From assembly GCA_039583875.1 (NCBI GenBank), contig CM077151.1, positions 25,228,208 to 25,292,207 on the forward strand: 64,000 bases of DNA. The letters are read 5' to 3'. Below are positions 53,592 to 63,678 of the stretch, piece by piece. The translations under genes and the position numbers were made by a program. The stretch is from Platanthera guangdongensis. Lineage: Eukaryota > Streptophyta > Magnoliopsida > Asparagales > Orchidaceae. The notes under the pieces were generated by a model. The model was not told the DNA's origin, did not search any database, and was given only the letters and a program-made list of their open reading frames with translations. Within the stretch, counting starts at the first letter, position 1. Each line of letters opens with the position of its first letter.

Positions 53592-56021
53592 TGTAACAAT
53601 CCCATCCGTTCATATGGTATATACTAGAAGGTCCGGCCGGGGCCCCACAACATATATCACAAAACAGGCGGAATAGTTACAGAATGATACCAGAGTAGTG
53701 CATCGCACCTTAACACATTGCATTCTAGCGGAAGCCTATACTAACACTTGAACTCCACACTTGAATGTCCACCATATAAAACAACTCCACATTGTATATA
53801 TATAATAGGAATGTCTGACAACATGTACACAACGTTGGCCTTATGACCTTACAATGCTTTCAAACAGTGGCCACAATATTGGCACGCAGGCCGGGCACAT
53901 TAAAAGAAAACACAACATTCCTCCAATTAGCCTTCGAGGGCTAGCAGCAGCAGCAGGGACATCAACCTTTATGCGTCCTGCTTGGCTCTCCAGCACCTGT
54001 ACATGGACAATCCACCCCAACGGTGGCAAACAGAAGCAACGGTCAGCGTTCAGCTGACCAAATTATAACGACCCTACCCTTTTTTTGGGGCAGCGGTAAT
54101 CTTCCCTGCTGCCATATCATATCACAAGCATGACAATATATCTCATATAATGTGCTTTCATGCACACATGCATCACAACTGTCAGCCACCCAGCCTAACG
54201 GTCTGTGCACTCAGGGCACATTCTTGGTGTTCTGGCAAATCAGCTGCTCACCACCGTATCAGGGACACAACCCAACGACAACTCTCTTGAGCATTTACTC
54301 CATGGAGTGCAGCTGAAGTTCTAGTCTTAAAACACCGGGATGGCCCGTAGCCCCCCATTGTGTCATGGCACGCAGGCCTAAGACTCTCGTTATGCGTTCC
54401 AATAGACCGCGCCTTATGGTCCACGTCGGACGAACATAACGCAGGTCGGATCCTCCAGCCCCCGTTGCTCAAATCGTCTTGCCTTCACCGAGTACGGCGT
54501 ACTCGCAGCTTAATCAAAGGCGCGGGTCGGTCTCCCTAATCCTGTTCTTGGCATTCAAGCCTGGGTATTTCATTACACCCATTCATCTCACAACATTAGC
54601 GGGTCTTTTCTGGGCACACCAGTACTTCCTGTTACTCGTTCACAGGTACGACACCACAATATCACAAATGTCAGAGGTCTTTCCTGGGCACACCAGGACT
54701 TCCTGCTACTCTCTTCGCAGGTACCACCTACGACATCAAGCATCACAAAGGGCCTTTCATGGTCCCACAAGTACTTCCTACTACTACCCTTCACAGGCAT
54801 AACCCGTTGACTCCTTAAACTACACGTTTATCACGGAGCCTTCTCTGATTCATCTGCAACATCACCAATCCAGACAAACCTGTCCAGATGGGCTTCACAC
54901 AACATGCCTATTCTGTACTCCATTTCTGAATCTATATGCCAACAAAAGGGGATTCCATGAACCACCCAAAAGACTCTTAAAAACAGCCACCTCTTGGTGG
55001 GGAAATCATAAACATATGTCAAAAGGAAGCCTTCACATGGCTAGGATGAAAAGTCGTTACCCTTGACGACCGCTTTGGTGCCATGAAGTTCCTAGCCGGC
55101 GAGGAAGAGCTTTTCCTCCGCAAATATGGCCTCGGATCACCGCTGGACACTCACACGCTGCACCACCGAACAACCCCTCTTCTTATTCTCTGACTTCCTT
55201 TCCCTTTCTCTCTCTAAACTTGTAGAAAGATGAAGTCAAAAACAAAATGAGAATACATTCTCTGTTTTCGGCCTCAAGGAAGCAGGAAAGAAGCCAAGCC
55301 CTTGGTTCCAGGCTGAGAAAAATGGACGGCTACAAAAAATTGAGAAAATCGATTTTCGCGTCTGACATGCCCTGTGACACGCCCGTATCACAGGCCGTGT
55401 CCTCAAAGCAGCGCTCAACCCGCCTTATCCCCAAAATAGGTCACCGCCACGGGACACGCCCCGTGTCAGCCAAATTACGCCCGTGACCTAGATCTGCGCT
55501 CGACGATCTGTGTTCGATGATTAGGCAGCGATCGTCGAGCTCACCAGCGATCGTCGAGCCCGACAACAATCGTCAAACAGCGCGTTCGACGATTTACATT
55601 CGACGATCAGCGCGTTCGACGATTTCCGTTCGACGATCGGGCAGCGATCGTCGAATTGGCCCAGCGCTCGACGATTGGCCCAGCGTTCGCCGATTGGCCC
55701 AGCGTTCGACGATCACCGTTTGACGATTCCGCGCGTTCGACAATTTTCGTTCGACGTTTTGTCAGTCCACGAAGCCTTTGCTAAATCGTCGCGCTCAATT
55801 CGTCGAACACAGCATTTCGTCGATCTGACGCCGAACTTGAGCGAGACACGCCCTCTGTCACGCCCGTGATCCAGGGCGTGACCACCCAAACACTTTTCGT
55901 CGAACGACTTTCGTCGATCTCCGCACGACTTCGCACCCGAGCAGGACACGTCCTGGGACACGGCCGTGTCCCAGGCCGTGTCACCCAAAATTTTGCTTGC
56001 TGAAAAAATTGGGTTGTTACA
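53592..56021 (-). repeat. Right LTR of the composite unit, probably minus orientation
   Basis: 2430 bp with TGTAACAATCCC and GGGTTGTTACA ends. The adjoining primer-binding site on the low side, and repetitive U3-like sequence on the high side (55370-55990, GACACGCCCGTGTC-type palindromes and TTCGACGAT repeats), both indicate minus orientation, opposite to the gag-pol. Direct evidence of a TATA box is weak. No ORF is supported. Confidence 0.6.
55490..55770. repeat. CGTTCGACGAT short-motif repeats
   Basis: About twenty copies of TTCGACGAT or its complement ATCGTCGAA in both orientations, irregularly spaced, within the U3-like part of the LTR. Confidence 0.8.
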
Positions 56022-56779
56022 CCTCGGCCCCCTGCCTTATCAGGAAGTTGGACTCAGGACTCTTCTTCCTCTTCTTGGAGGTGGAGAAGCGGAGCTGAAA
56101 GCTCCGGCTCAAGTCCTCGAACCCATAGATCGATCTCGGAGGGAGTTGGTAGAAACAGTCCCTTACCCTGTCCTTCAATGTGATCGCAAAGAGGCGACAC
56201 TTGAAAGCATCTGTCATCGCCATGATGGAGACGGCATCCTCAAACCACTGCAGGTGCTGGACGGGGTGATCCTTCACAGTATAGTAAGCCATGTAGGGCT
56301 CACTGAACCCCTCGGGAACAGGAGCTGAGATGATCAGCTCGCTGAAAGGTGACCCCCTGAGGGGTGGTCTCGCCACCTCTACTCGCGCGACCTGCTCGTC
56401 AGGGAGGATGTCACTCGTCGGGCTGGAGAACAACTCCCGACCGGTGAGATCTTGCTCGACCCCATCTCCCATCCTTTCCTTCCCGGACCTTCTTCCTGGT
56501 GCACTTCCTTCTCCCCCTGCTGGGGTCATCTCACCTAGACCCCTGGGAGTCAACTCGTTGAGAGAGGGGGGGGGAGCTAGCTCCCGGGGGGGTTGGGGTA
56601 GAGCTGCCACCATGAGGAGCAATGCTTCGCAGCATATCCATGATACCTTGGATGGAGGCCATGAACTTTCGCTTCCCCACAAAGGATCCTGGGCTGGAGA
56701 GCTCGCCGAGATCATCACTACCTCCCTGACCTCTAGCAATGACACTCTCCCAAGATCTTCTGTGTTGGTCACTCTCCAT
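56022..56779 (-). pseudogene. G-A gag, N-terminal part
   Basis: The likely start is ATG at 56779. The initial frame changes within a G/C homopolymer near 56565-56590. It then reads FSEPYMAYYTVKDHPVQHLQ, FAITLKDRVRDCFYQLP and FSTSKKRKKSPESNFLIRQG, closely parallel to the gag of G-B. It is cut by the duplication CCTCG at 56026 and continues at 22452. Confidence 0.8.
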
Positions 56780-56796
56780 GCTCACCGCATCAAAAT

Positions 56797-57715
56797 TGTT
56801 GAAGCCAAAAATTGACCTCTGTGGAGTTCGGGGTCCCAAAAGAGGGGTGACATCACACTTACTACACTCAGGAGAACGTCACAGGCCAAAAGATAGAGAA
56901 GCTATGAACAGACACCCGACTCTAGCGTGGAGGTCCCACCTCACACTCAGAAGATCTTTGAAGTCTCCCCCTCCCTAGCCAATGCTGAGCTAGGTGCCTT
57001 GGAGGAAGAAAGCAAAGGGATTTTTGTGGCTAAGAAGCAATGCTCTCTAAGGCACCCCAAAGGGTCTATTTATAGTTTTCTCAATCACATGGACCAAAAT
57101 GTCAGAAATACCCATAAGACAAATAGTTCTTGGGCCAATAGAAAACATCTACACCAGAGGGTAAATGGGGAATTCCACCCTTTGGGGTACAATGGTAAAA
57201 GCATGCCCCCGACCCCTCCGGACACCCGAGGCAGGCTGCCTGGGAGAGACCCAGCCCGTCGGCCGGTCTCACCCGCCAGGCAGGCCGCCTGGGCGAGACC
57301 CTGCCCGCAGGCCGGTCTCGCCCGCCAGGCAGGCCGCCTGGGCGAGACCCTGCCCGCAGGCCGGTCTCGCCCGCCAGGCAGGCCGCCTGGGCGAGACCCT
57401 GCTCCCAGACCGGTCTTGCCCACCAGGCAGGCCGCCGGGGCGAGACCCTGCCCGCAGGCTGGTCTCACTGCCCCTACCTCGAACTTAGCAAGTTGGGGCG
57501 GGTGCCGACCAACGTGCCGCACCCGCCCACCCCCCTCCCCCCCTAAAAAAGAGAGGGGAAGGGGGATGAGAATTTTTCCTCCCCATATTAGTATATTCCA
57601 AGGGCTAAGCCTAAATTGACCACCAAGAGTGCAAAACTACTCCGAAAGCTTAAGACTACAAATCTGATCTTGTGCCTACCGAGGGGACCCTACTCTGCGA
57701 ATACGGGGTATTACA
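56797..57715 (-). repeat. 5' LTR of element G-A
   Basis: 919 bp, homologous to 18732-19546, with four to five CCAGGCAGGCCGCCTGGG-GCGAGACCCTGCCC units (57225-57440) where the 3' LTR has fewer. The minus-strand end CTTCAACA is followed by ATTTTGATGCGGTGAG, the primer-site position. Confidence 0.85.
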
Positions 57716-58660
57716 ACAGCTATCATATCAATCCATTCTGGGAGGTGATGTGGCTTGACTTTTCTAAGATTTTGACCGTTAGAATTGTCCGGATATAAAG
57801 GACGCGGATTCTATACACACCTGTGTATAGAAAAAGATATGCACATCCTATTATATAATGTTGAGAGAGAGTACTATTTATTATATGCACAGTCCACATG
57901 AGGAGAATTATTTAAGATATGCACAGTCATATTATATAAATGTAATATTTATTACATCTAAGCAACTAGAATCCGCGTTCATTATGTCGGGTGTCAGCAT
58001 CCGCCATCATGTGTATAAGAATTTCTATACACAGGTGTGTATAGAATCCCTGTCCGGATATAAAAGGATAAGAGAGGGAACCCTAACACTTAGCAAGAAA
58101 GTTAACAGTAGAAAAAGCTCAAGCAACTGTAAGAGTCGTCAAGCTCAAAAGCAGAAGAAAAGAAGTAGTCTATTTTCTGAAGAAGAAGACTCAAGTTTGT
58201 TCAAGCTCTCAATTTCATTTTACTCGAGAGCAAGAAGACCTGCAGTTTACAGATCCAGCACAGCCTCAACATTCCAAGAAGATCTTTTGAAGAGCAACTG
58301 CTGTGAAGAAATGAGATATTTAACCTGAGGTAGGACTCGGATAGAGTCTGAGGTAGGGTTGTTGTTAAGCACCTGAGGTAGGATCCAGGGATTGCATCTG
58401 AGGTAGGGCTTTGTTGAATCCTGAGGTTGGGCTGCGGTGACAGCCTGAGGTAGGGTTCAGGTTGATCGATTGAAAAGTCAATGTATGGGCTTTAGGTTGA
58501 TCAGTTGAAATCAGCAAAAAGGGAAACTATGAGTTGTAATTTACACCCTGTCGCTTTGTAAGGTGTTTTAAGCAATGTCAATATAGCTTCCTCCTGCATG
58601 ATTAATGTATGTCTGTCGTCCTTGAGCCATGTGATGTCTCTATTCACCGAAATGACATTG
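57716..58660 (+). mobile_element. Sirevirus-like LTR, right half
   Basis: It contains a TATA box (GGATATAAAAGG, 58055-58066), a leader, and a series of CCTGAGGTAGG repeats (58324-58462) in the position and style of the CTGAGTGTAGG repeats of the copia LTR. It is probably the continuation of 18535-18731, split by G-A. The 3' boundary is not clear. A 156-codon frame at 57858-58328 has no recognisable domain. Confidence 0.45.
57806..58049. mobile_element. MITE with 28-bp perfect TIR
   Basis: The ends GGATTCTATACACACCTGTG and its complement are perfect inverted repeats continuing through TATAGAAA. AT-rich, 244 bp, non-coding. A direct repeat TGTCCGGATATAAA lies just outside both ends, so the MITE sits between two copies of the presumed LTR TATA region. 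Confidence 0.8.
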
Positions 58661-58800
58661 CTATCCCTGCATCAAAGATATATGTCGAATGAGATAATGA
58701 AAAATGTTAAAAGAAGGCATGACCCAACTGCACAATAGTCTGTCGATTTGCACGGTAGGACACTGGATGACAGTTTTCTTTTTATCCTGATTAGCACTAA

Positions 58801-59000
58801 AGGCTTCATTTGTTTCAGCGGTGGCGGGCCGATCCGGCGGGTGGAAATAGAGTGTTTGAAACGGAGGGGGAAGTGGCTGCTCCAAACGGAGCTTTTGGGG
58901 CATTTCTCAAGGCGAACAGGTGGAAACGAAGCAAACGCCGCCGGAGGTTCATTTGTTTACCCTCCTTCTGGCGGCGTTTGCCCAAAATGGAGCAGCAATC
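58801..59000 (-). mobile_element. Tourist-like MITE, family M1, right end lost
   Basis: It begins AGGCTTCATTTGTTTCAGCG after TAA and is homologous, in inverse orientation, to 63393-63612 through GATCCGGCGGGTGGAAA, GTTTGAAACGGAGGG and CGCCGCCGGAGGTTCATTTG. The last 30-40 bp of the family are missing here. The frames on both strands are not genes. Confidence 0.75.
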
Positions 59001-59009
59001 ACAAGTGAT

Positions 59010-59180
59010 GTGATGTATATTGGTTTTTATTATGATGAGTTGGCTTCCATCAGCCTATCCGTCTCTCTCGTCTCCCCCTTCTCTTCTTCATTTTACAATT
59101 TTATTCAAGTGTTGTTAGTTGCAGTTAAGTTTAGTTTTTTGTTATTTTTTTCAAAAATTTCAACATGCTATCAGAGTCAG
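59010..59180 (+). mobile_element. Copia LTR end with primer-binding site remnant
   Basis: AAAAATTTCAACA ends at 59164 and is followed by TGCTATCAGAGTCAGG, one base off the Met-tRNA primer site TGGTATCAGAG. The preceding T-rich leader looks like U5. No gag follows. Confidence 0.5.
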
Positions 59181-60780
59181 GCTGCGTTAGTTGGTCGATC
59201 TCGCCGACGACGTACTTGTGAAATCAAATTTCGGCGAAGCTATGTCAAAAAGAGGGGCCAACAAATATGGATGCCCCGGTAGCTCGTTAGGGCTTTGTCG
59301 CGTGTGGTAGGTTTCGTCTTGCTGTGGAGCCGCCATTTGGTGCAGAGTTCTAGCATGACCATGACGAGAGGGACCGGAAAAGAAAACGGAATATCCCTGG
59401 TGGCGTGTTGAGTTCTGTCACACTTCACCTACCCGACATCATTCCCCTACCTCTTTCAAATAAGATCCATGGATCATCCGTTGGAGATGCTGACGTGGGC
59501 AAATCAATTAAAAAAATGATATTCAACTATTAGCGATGAAAGATTTCTTCACATCTTTTTTGGAGAAAAATATATTCTGATCAGATCTCAGAGCAAATAA
59601 TTCTCTTTTTTTGGATGATTATTTCAAAAAAATAAAGATATTGGTTGGATCATAGAATGCGAATCTTTTTAAATGAATGCGAATCTTTTTAAAAAAAAGA
59701 TAAGGAGAGGATGAGACACACTTCAAAGTTTACAGCTCTAAAATTAGAGAAAGAGAGAGGAGGATCATAGAATGCGAATCTTTTTAAATGAACAAGAAGC
59801 TCACATTGAAAAACTAAAGACCTCCAATGTTTATATTTTACTGTAGAGGCTCATCCTTATAACATACATTCTTAGGATGGAGAGTTTTGATATTTCAAGG
59901 CATGAGAATGATGCAGGCGCAGAGGAGATCAAGAAGCGAAGGTACAATCCTAACCTGAACACTGTCATGCAGAGCACGAAAACTTTCTCCTGGCATTTGG
60001 AAATTTAAGTAAATAAATTTTTTAGTAAAAGTAATCTTATTAATTTGTTTATTCAACAATGTTTATAAATGTTATTGAAATAAAAAGTAAAAAAGAGATG
60101 GGCCTCAAATAAAATGAATTGAACAGAATTTACATAATATCTAAAAAGCCTAAATGGGAAATAAAGAGGTTTTATTTCAAGGGAAATAGAGGGATTTTTA
60201 ATTAAAACTGACCGCCAATAATTAATGGTATATAATGCTATTGCATATTGATGATAATGGAGGCATTATCCCAAAAACGAATATTTATTAAAATATTTTA
60301 TGCTAAATAATAAAACGGCCGATAGCAAAATTATGGCCCGTATCACGTGCGATCCCTGACGCACTTCATCAGGCACGCCAACCACTGAACCGTCTGAGCG
60401 TTTAATAAAGAGCATCGCCTAACCCGTCCCCTGCTGCTGCCCACTACTCGCCACCGTACGATCACGATCGCACGATAATACACGGCACCCGCGGTCCCCA
60501 CGACATGGCAGATCCCGCTGCGATTGTAGCCGTCACGGTGGTCCGTTCCCTACCCAAAGTCCGGACGCATTTATAATTATAAATAATTAAAGAGAAGAAA
60601 TATGAAGGGATACAATGGAGCGGGTACACACGTGTAATCCACATGCTTCGTAATTTCTTTTAATCTACAAAAATAATTTTTTAAAAAAAGAATTTAGTCA
60701 TTTAGATATTTTTATGCAAACTGCAAAGACAATTTCACATTTTAACCCAGCGCAAAAAAAAAGAGTACCAGCAGCTTTTT
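59181..60780. other. Intergenic; promoter-like GC-rich patch near 60340-60560
   Basis: Mostly AT-rich. The phrase GAATGCGAATCTTTTTAAA occurs three times (59657-59690, 59770-59788). Around 60345 is ATCACGTGCG, a G-box-like element, in a GC-rich patch, but no gene start can be tied to it. Confidence 0.35.
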
Positions 60781-60799
60781 ATTATTAATTTTCTTTTGC

Positions 60800-61210
60800 T
60801 TTTTTTTTTTCTTTTAATTTTACTATAGGAAAAGGAGATTTGGAGACTGCCGGTTCGGAAATAGCCGCAGGCGGGGCAGGCCTCGCCGGCGGCGGAATCG
60901 CATTCGGGGCAGAGGCATAGGTGGCGGCAAGGGAGGAGAACAACCGTAGCCGGCCTACGGCGACAAGTCCTGCACGGACGGTCCGTTGTCTCCGACAGGC
61001 AGGGGTCGACGTAAGCCGATTCCTGGTCCTCCTCCGGCGATTCGCCGGAGCTTTTCTCATCGCCAAGTGCCGCCGCTGCAGCGGCGACGGCTGCTGTTTG
61101 GAAGCGAGCGAGCCGCTCTTCGAGCTCTGCGTTACAGCGGGCGGCGCGCTCGATTACCTCCAATGCGACAGCGGTTGTTGCGACAGCCGTTGTTGCGAGT
61201 GTTATTTTTG
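60800..61210 (-). pseudogene. BOI-like RING E3 ligase, C-terminal remnant
   Basis: The minus frame reads IERAARCNAELEERLARFQT (part of the coiled-coil/WRD region), an acidic linker, then the RING CRTCRRRPATVVLLPCRHLC, LCPEC and ACPAC with all metal ligands present, and ends GSLQISFS. This is the C-terminus of S-ribonuclease-binding/BOI-type ubiquitin ligases, which are about 300 residues long. The N-terminal two-thirds is absent. Upstream the frame meets a stop within a MITE-like sequence at 61214. At the C-terminus the frame runs past the usual stop into a Lys-rich tail. It is most likely a truncated pseudogene, or the last exon of a gene interrupted by the MITE. Confidence 0.7.
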
Positions 61211-61213
61211 GGG

Positions 61214-61436
61214 CTAGTTTTTAGAAACGCGTAGCGTAAAGCTACAGTGTTGTGCGGAGCACATCACTGTCGTGCACTCGCACGTCAAAATTCGTGCACA
61301 ATCACTGATGTGGGAGTACACGCCAGTGATCGCGCCCGCACAACACTGTTGCCGTGCGGTGATCCTAGGTAAAAATTGTCCTATTTTTGGTGCCGGGGTC
61401 ACCGCGTTCGTGCTACATCGCTCTAGAAAAAGTTAG
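61214..61436. mobile_element. MITE-like inverted-repeat element
   Basis: The left end CTAGTTTTTAGAAACGCGTAGC and the right end (complement CTAACTTTTTCTAGAGCGA...GTAGCAC) form an imperfect inverted repeat around about 220 bp of GC-rich non-coding DNA. Assignment is tentative. Confidence 0.4.
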
Positions 61437-61739
61437 CTCATCATTGTTTTTATTTTATGTTTTAAAAGTATGTGGCTTTGCTGATACAATTCTCCTGAAT
61501 CAATTTTGATTGTTTTTTTTTTTGCTTTTAATTTGAAACAGATAGCTCCTCTTTTGTGGTAATTTAATTAGATTGGCCTGAATATAATTAGTATTGAAAA
61601 TTATTATTTTGGTGCTGAATTCCAAGCCTTCCCACAAATATAATTCAATCATTTTTTTAAACATGATTAGATAAAGTTAACTTATATAAGGTTCCGTCTG
61701 GTACTAATTTTGATTAAATTATATAATTCAACTCATTAA

Positions 61740-61869
61740 GGTTCCGTTTGTAGATACTTATTTTCACCGATCAAGTGGTTACGACCGCATGAACCAGACC
61801 ATAATTAAGGTCCGGTTCATGCGGTCGTAACCGCTTGACCGGTGAAAATAAGCCCCGCCAAACAGAGCC
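61740..61869. mobile_element. Tourist-like MITE 1 of a three-element array
   Basis: 130 bp, almost a complete foldback: GGTTCCGTTTG...TTATTTTCACCG and GGTTACGACCGCATGAACC pair with the right half. TAA at 61737-61739 and 61870-61872. Confidence 0.85.
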
Positions 61870-61872
61870 TAA

Positions 61873-62092
61873 GGCTATGTTTGACGTGGTGGTGGTGGTC
61901 GTGAATGCGGTGGTCATGAACCCGTGTTTGTGAATGCCCGACCTCACCGAAAAAAATCATGAATTTTATGCTCAAAATTAGTTTATTTTTTTGGTAGCGG
62001 TCATAACCTTTGTCTTTCCAAACATACAATCTATAATAATGATGGTTTTTTATCAAACTCATCGGAGCAAATAAGCCATGTCAAATGAAGCC
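61873..62092. mobile_element. Tourist-like MITE 2 of the array
   Basis: 220 bp. Ends GGCTATGTTTGAC and GTCAAATGAAGCC. TAA at 61870-61872 and 62093-62095. Confidence 0.75.
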
Positions 62093-62095
62093 TAA

Positions 62096-62234
62096 GTGGC
62101 TTTGTTTGGCACAACGTCACAAATATATTTTTGAATATAAAAGTATATGGAGTTTCTTAGATGAGTTTGGGGTTCACAAACGACTATTCATAACTATTGC
62201 GTTCAAAACCGCTATTACGGTGCCCAACGGACTC
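62096..62234. mobile_element. Tourist-like MITE 3 of the array
   Basis: 139 bp. Ends GTGGCTTTGTTTGGCAC and GGTGCCCAACGGACTC. TAA at 62093-62095 and 62235-62237. The middle (AAAAGTATATGGAGTTTCTTAG) is related to 63735-63755. Confidence 0.75.
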
Positions 62235-62237
62235 TAA

Positions 62238-63389
62238 ATTATATAAAGTTGTGCTTAGCTTATTAAAGTATGTATATCTTCTCTATAAAAAAAAGATTTA
62301 AATGACAGCATGAGAAGGTTTAGGCATGATCTTCTTTGAATTTAAATTGATTTTTTCTTAGGATCAGTTTGTTTCCGCGTTTTCTCTTCGTTGAGTTCCG
62401 ATCGCACTGTTTTTTTTCACACAATTTATTTTGGCGTTCCATCGCCAACGGACACGGCGTTTTCCGTTGCCAACGGCGCTTTCTGACATCCGTTGGGAGT
62501 AGTTGTCTAACGCCAGCGTTCCCATCGCAATACCAGCAAGAGCTACGGGCGCCGTGCGTCGGCGAGGGGCTGCGGAGGCAAGCTCCGGCAAGAGCTGCGG
62601 GCGCCAGCTGTTTTCTTCTTCTTAATTCCCTCCCGAGTGTTTCCTAAGGGAAGTCCATCGTAGAGTCTTGCTCCGGCAAGGATCGGCGGAGCCGTGCTCC
62701 GGCGAGGGAAGGCGGAGCCGTGCTCCGGTGAGGGAAGCGCAGCAACCATGCCTGATTTTTGAAATGAGAAGATGACCAGTATGATTAGATGATTATGATT
62801 AAATTTATAATTATTATAATAAATATTAATTAGCGGATTATTATATTTATGACTATTGTTATTATTAGGATTAGCCGATTATTATTAATTAGCCGAGTAT
62901 GATTAAATTATGATATTGATTAGCAGATTATTATTATTGTTATTGTTATTAGAATTATAAAAAAATAATTAAATATAATAGAAAACGTCACCGCTGTTTT
63001 ACAAAATTGTTTCTCCATTATGAACAGTTCTGTCATCGCTGTTTTACCAAACTGTTTTGTCATTTTGAATAGCTCCATTCCAACGGCTACATTTTCACAG
63101 CTAGCTTCATTCTCACAACTTATTGTGCTACTGCCACCGCCGAAACAAAACTAACTTTTAAACGGAAAAATAGGGATATATGCTTTTTGTTGAATAGCCG
63201 GCTCTGTCACGACTCAGTAGGCTAGATTATTTTTATTCTAAAAATAAGCTTTTAATCATTCACATATATTTTTTAAAAATATAAAATTAGATGAAATTAC
63301 CATTCTAAAAATAAGCTTTTAATCATTCACATATGACATATCAATGGGTTTTGCACCTTCGCAGCCACAGCATCCCCATACCGTTTTAT
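62238..63389. repeat. Intergenic with local repeats
   Basis: 62650-62740 holds 26-bp repeats of GGCGGAGCCGTGCTCCGG(C/T)GAG. 62780-62980 is ATTATTATTAG-type low complexity. TTCTAAAAATAAGCTTTTAATCATTC occurs at 63235 and again at 63303. No gene is supported. Confidence 0.6.
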
Positions 63390-63392
63390 TTA

Positions 63393-63612
63393 GGCTCTAT
63401 TTATTTGGGCATTTCGGAGCTCCGTTTTGGGCAAACGTCACCGGAAGGCGGGAAAACAAATGAACCTCCGGCGGCGTTTGCTCCGTTTCCACCCGCCCGC
63501 CTTGAGAAACGCCCCAAAAAGCTCCGTTTGGAGCAGCCACCTCCCCCCTCCGTTTCGAACACTCCGTTTCCACCCGCCGGATCGATCCGCCACCGCCCAA
63601 ACAAATAGAGCC
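63393..63612 (+). mobile_element. Tourist-like MITE, family M1, complete
   Basis: 220 bp, TIR GGCTCTATTTATTTGGGC / GCCCAAACAAATAGAGCC, TTA at 63390-63392 and 63613-63615. GC-rich interior with CTCCGTTTCCACCCGCC repeats. It is the inverse-orientation relative of 58801-59000. Confidence 0.85.
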
Positions 63613-63678
63613 TTAATTCGAAGAAACGCTTTTTGATTTTCAAAAGGATGCAGATTGGATCCCATGAAGATGCTCTAA

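Larger units (their letters stand above)
22453..56021. mobile_element. Composite unit with Tekay gag-pol and mismatched ends
   Basis: It is flanked by the exact duplication CCTCG (22448-22452 and 56022-56026) and by an outer gag that is in frame across the gap once the duplication is counted once. It is therefore a genuine integration. Ends are TGTAACGTCCCC (left) and GGGTTGTTACA (right). The left terminal block (22453-22731) and the right LTR (53592-56021) are not homologous beyond the last six bases. The interior is a plus-strand Tekay chromovirus gag-pol with no primer-binding site after the left block and no polypurine tract before the right LTR. It contains the nested elements 25072-51092. 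Confidence 0.75.
18732..57715 (-). mobile_element. Outer Tat-lineage Ty3/gypsy element (G-A), pol-deleted
   Basis: LTRs lie at 18732-19546 (3') and 56797-57715 (5'), both ending CTTCAACA on the minus strand. gag runs 56779 to 56022, continues in frame at 22452, and reaches a zinc-finger and protease start by about 21500. Then, instead of RT, RNase H and integrase, the sequence passes into 79-bp tandem repeats equivalent to the post-pol repeats of the inner Tat element. The element therefore lost nearly all of pol. Outer 5-bp flanks (TCAAG and ACAGC) do not match. Its gag is interrupted by the 22453-56021 unit and its 3' LTR edge by a solo LTR. Confidence 0.8.

Noticed and set aside
58661..59013. 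Pairs of Arg/Pro-rich ORFs similar to those at 63333-63727
   Set aside because: The similarity comes from MITE family M1 copies, not from conserved genes.
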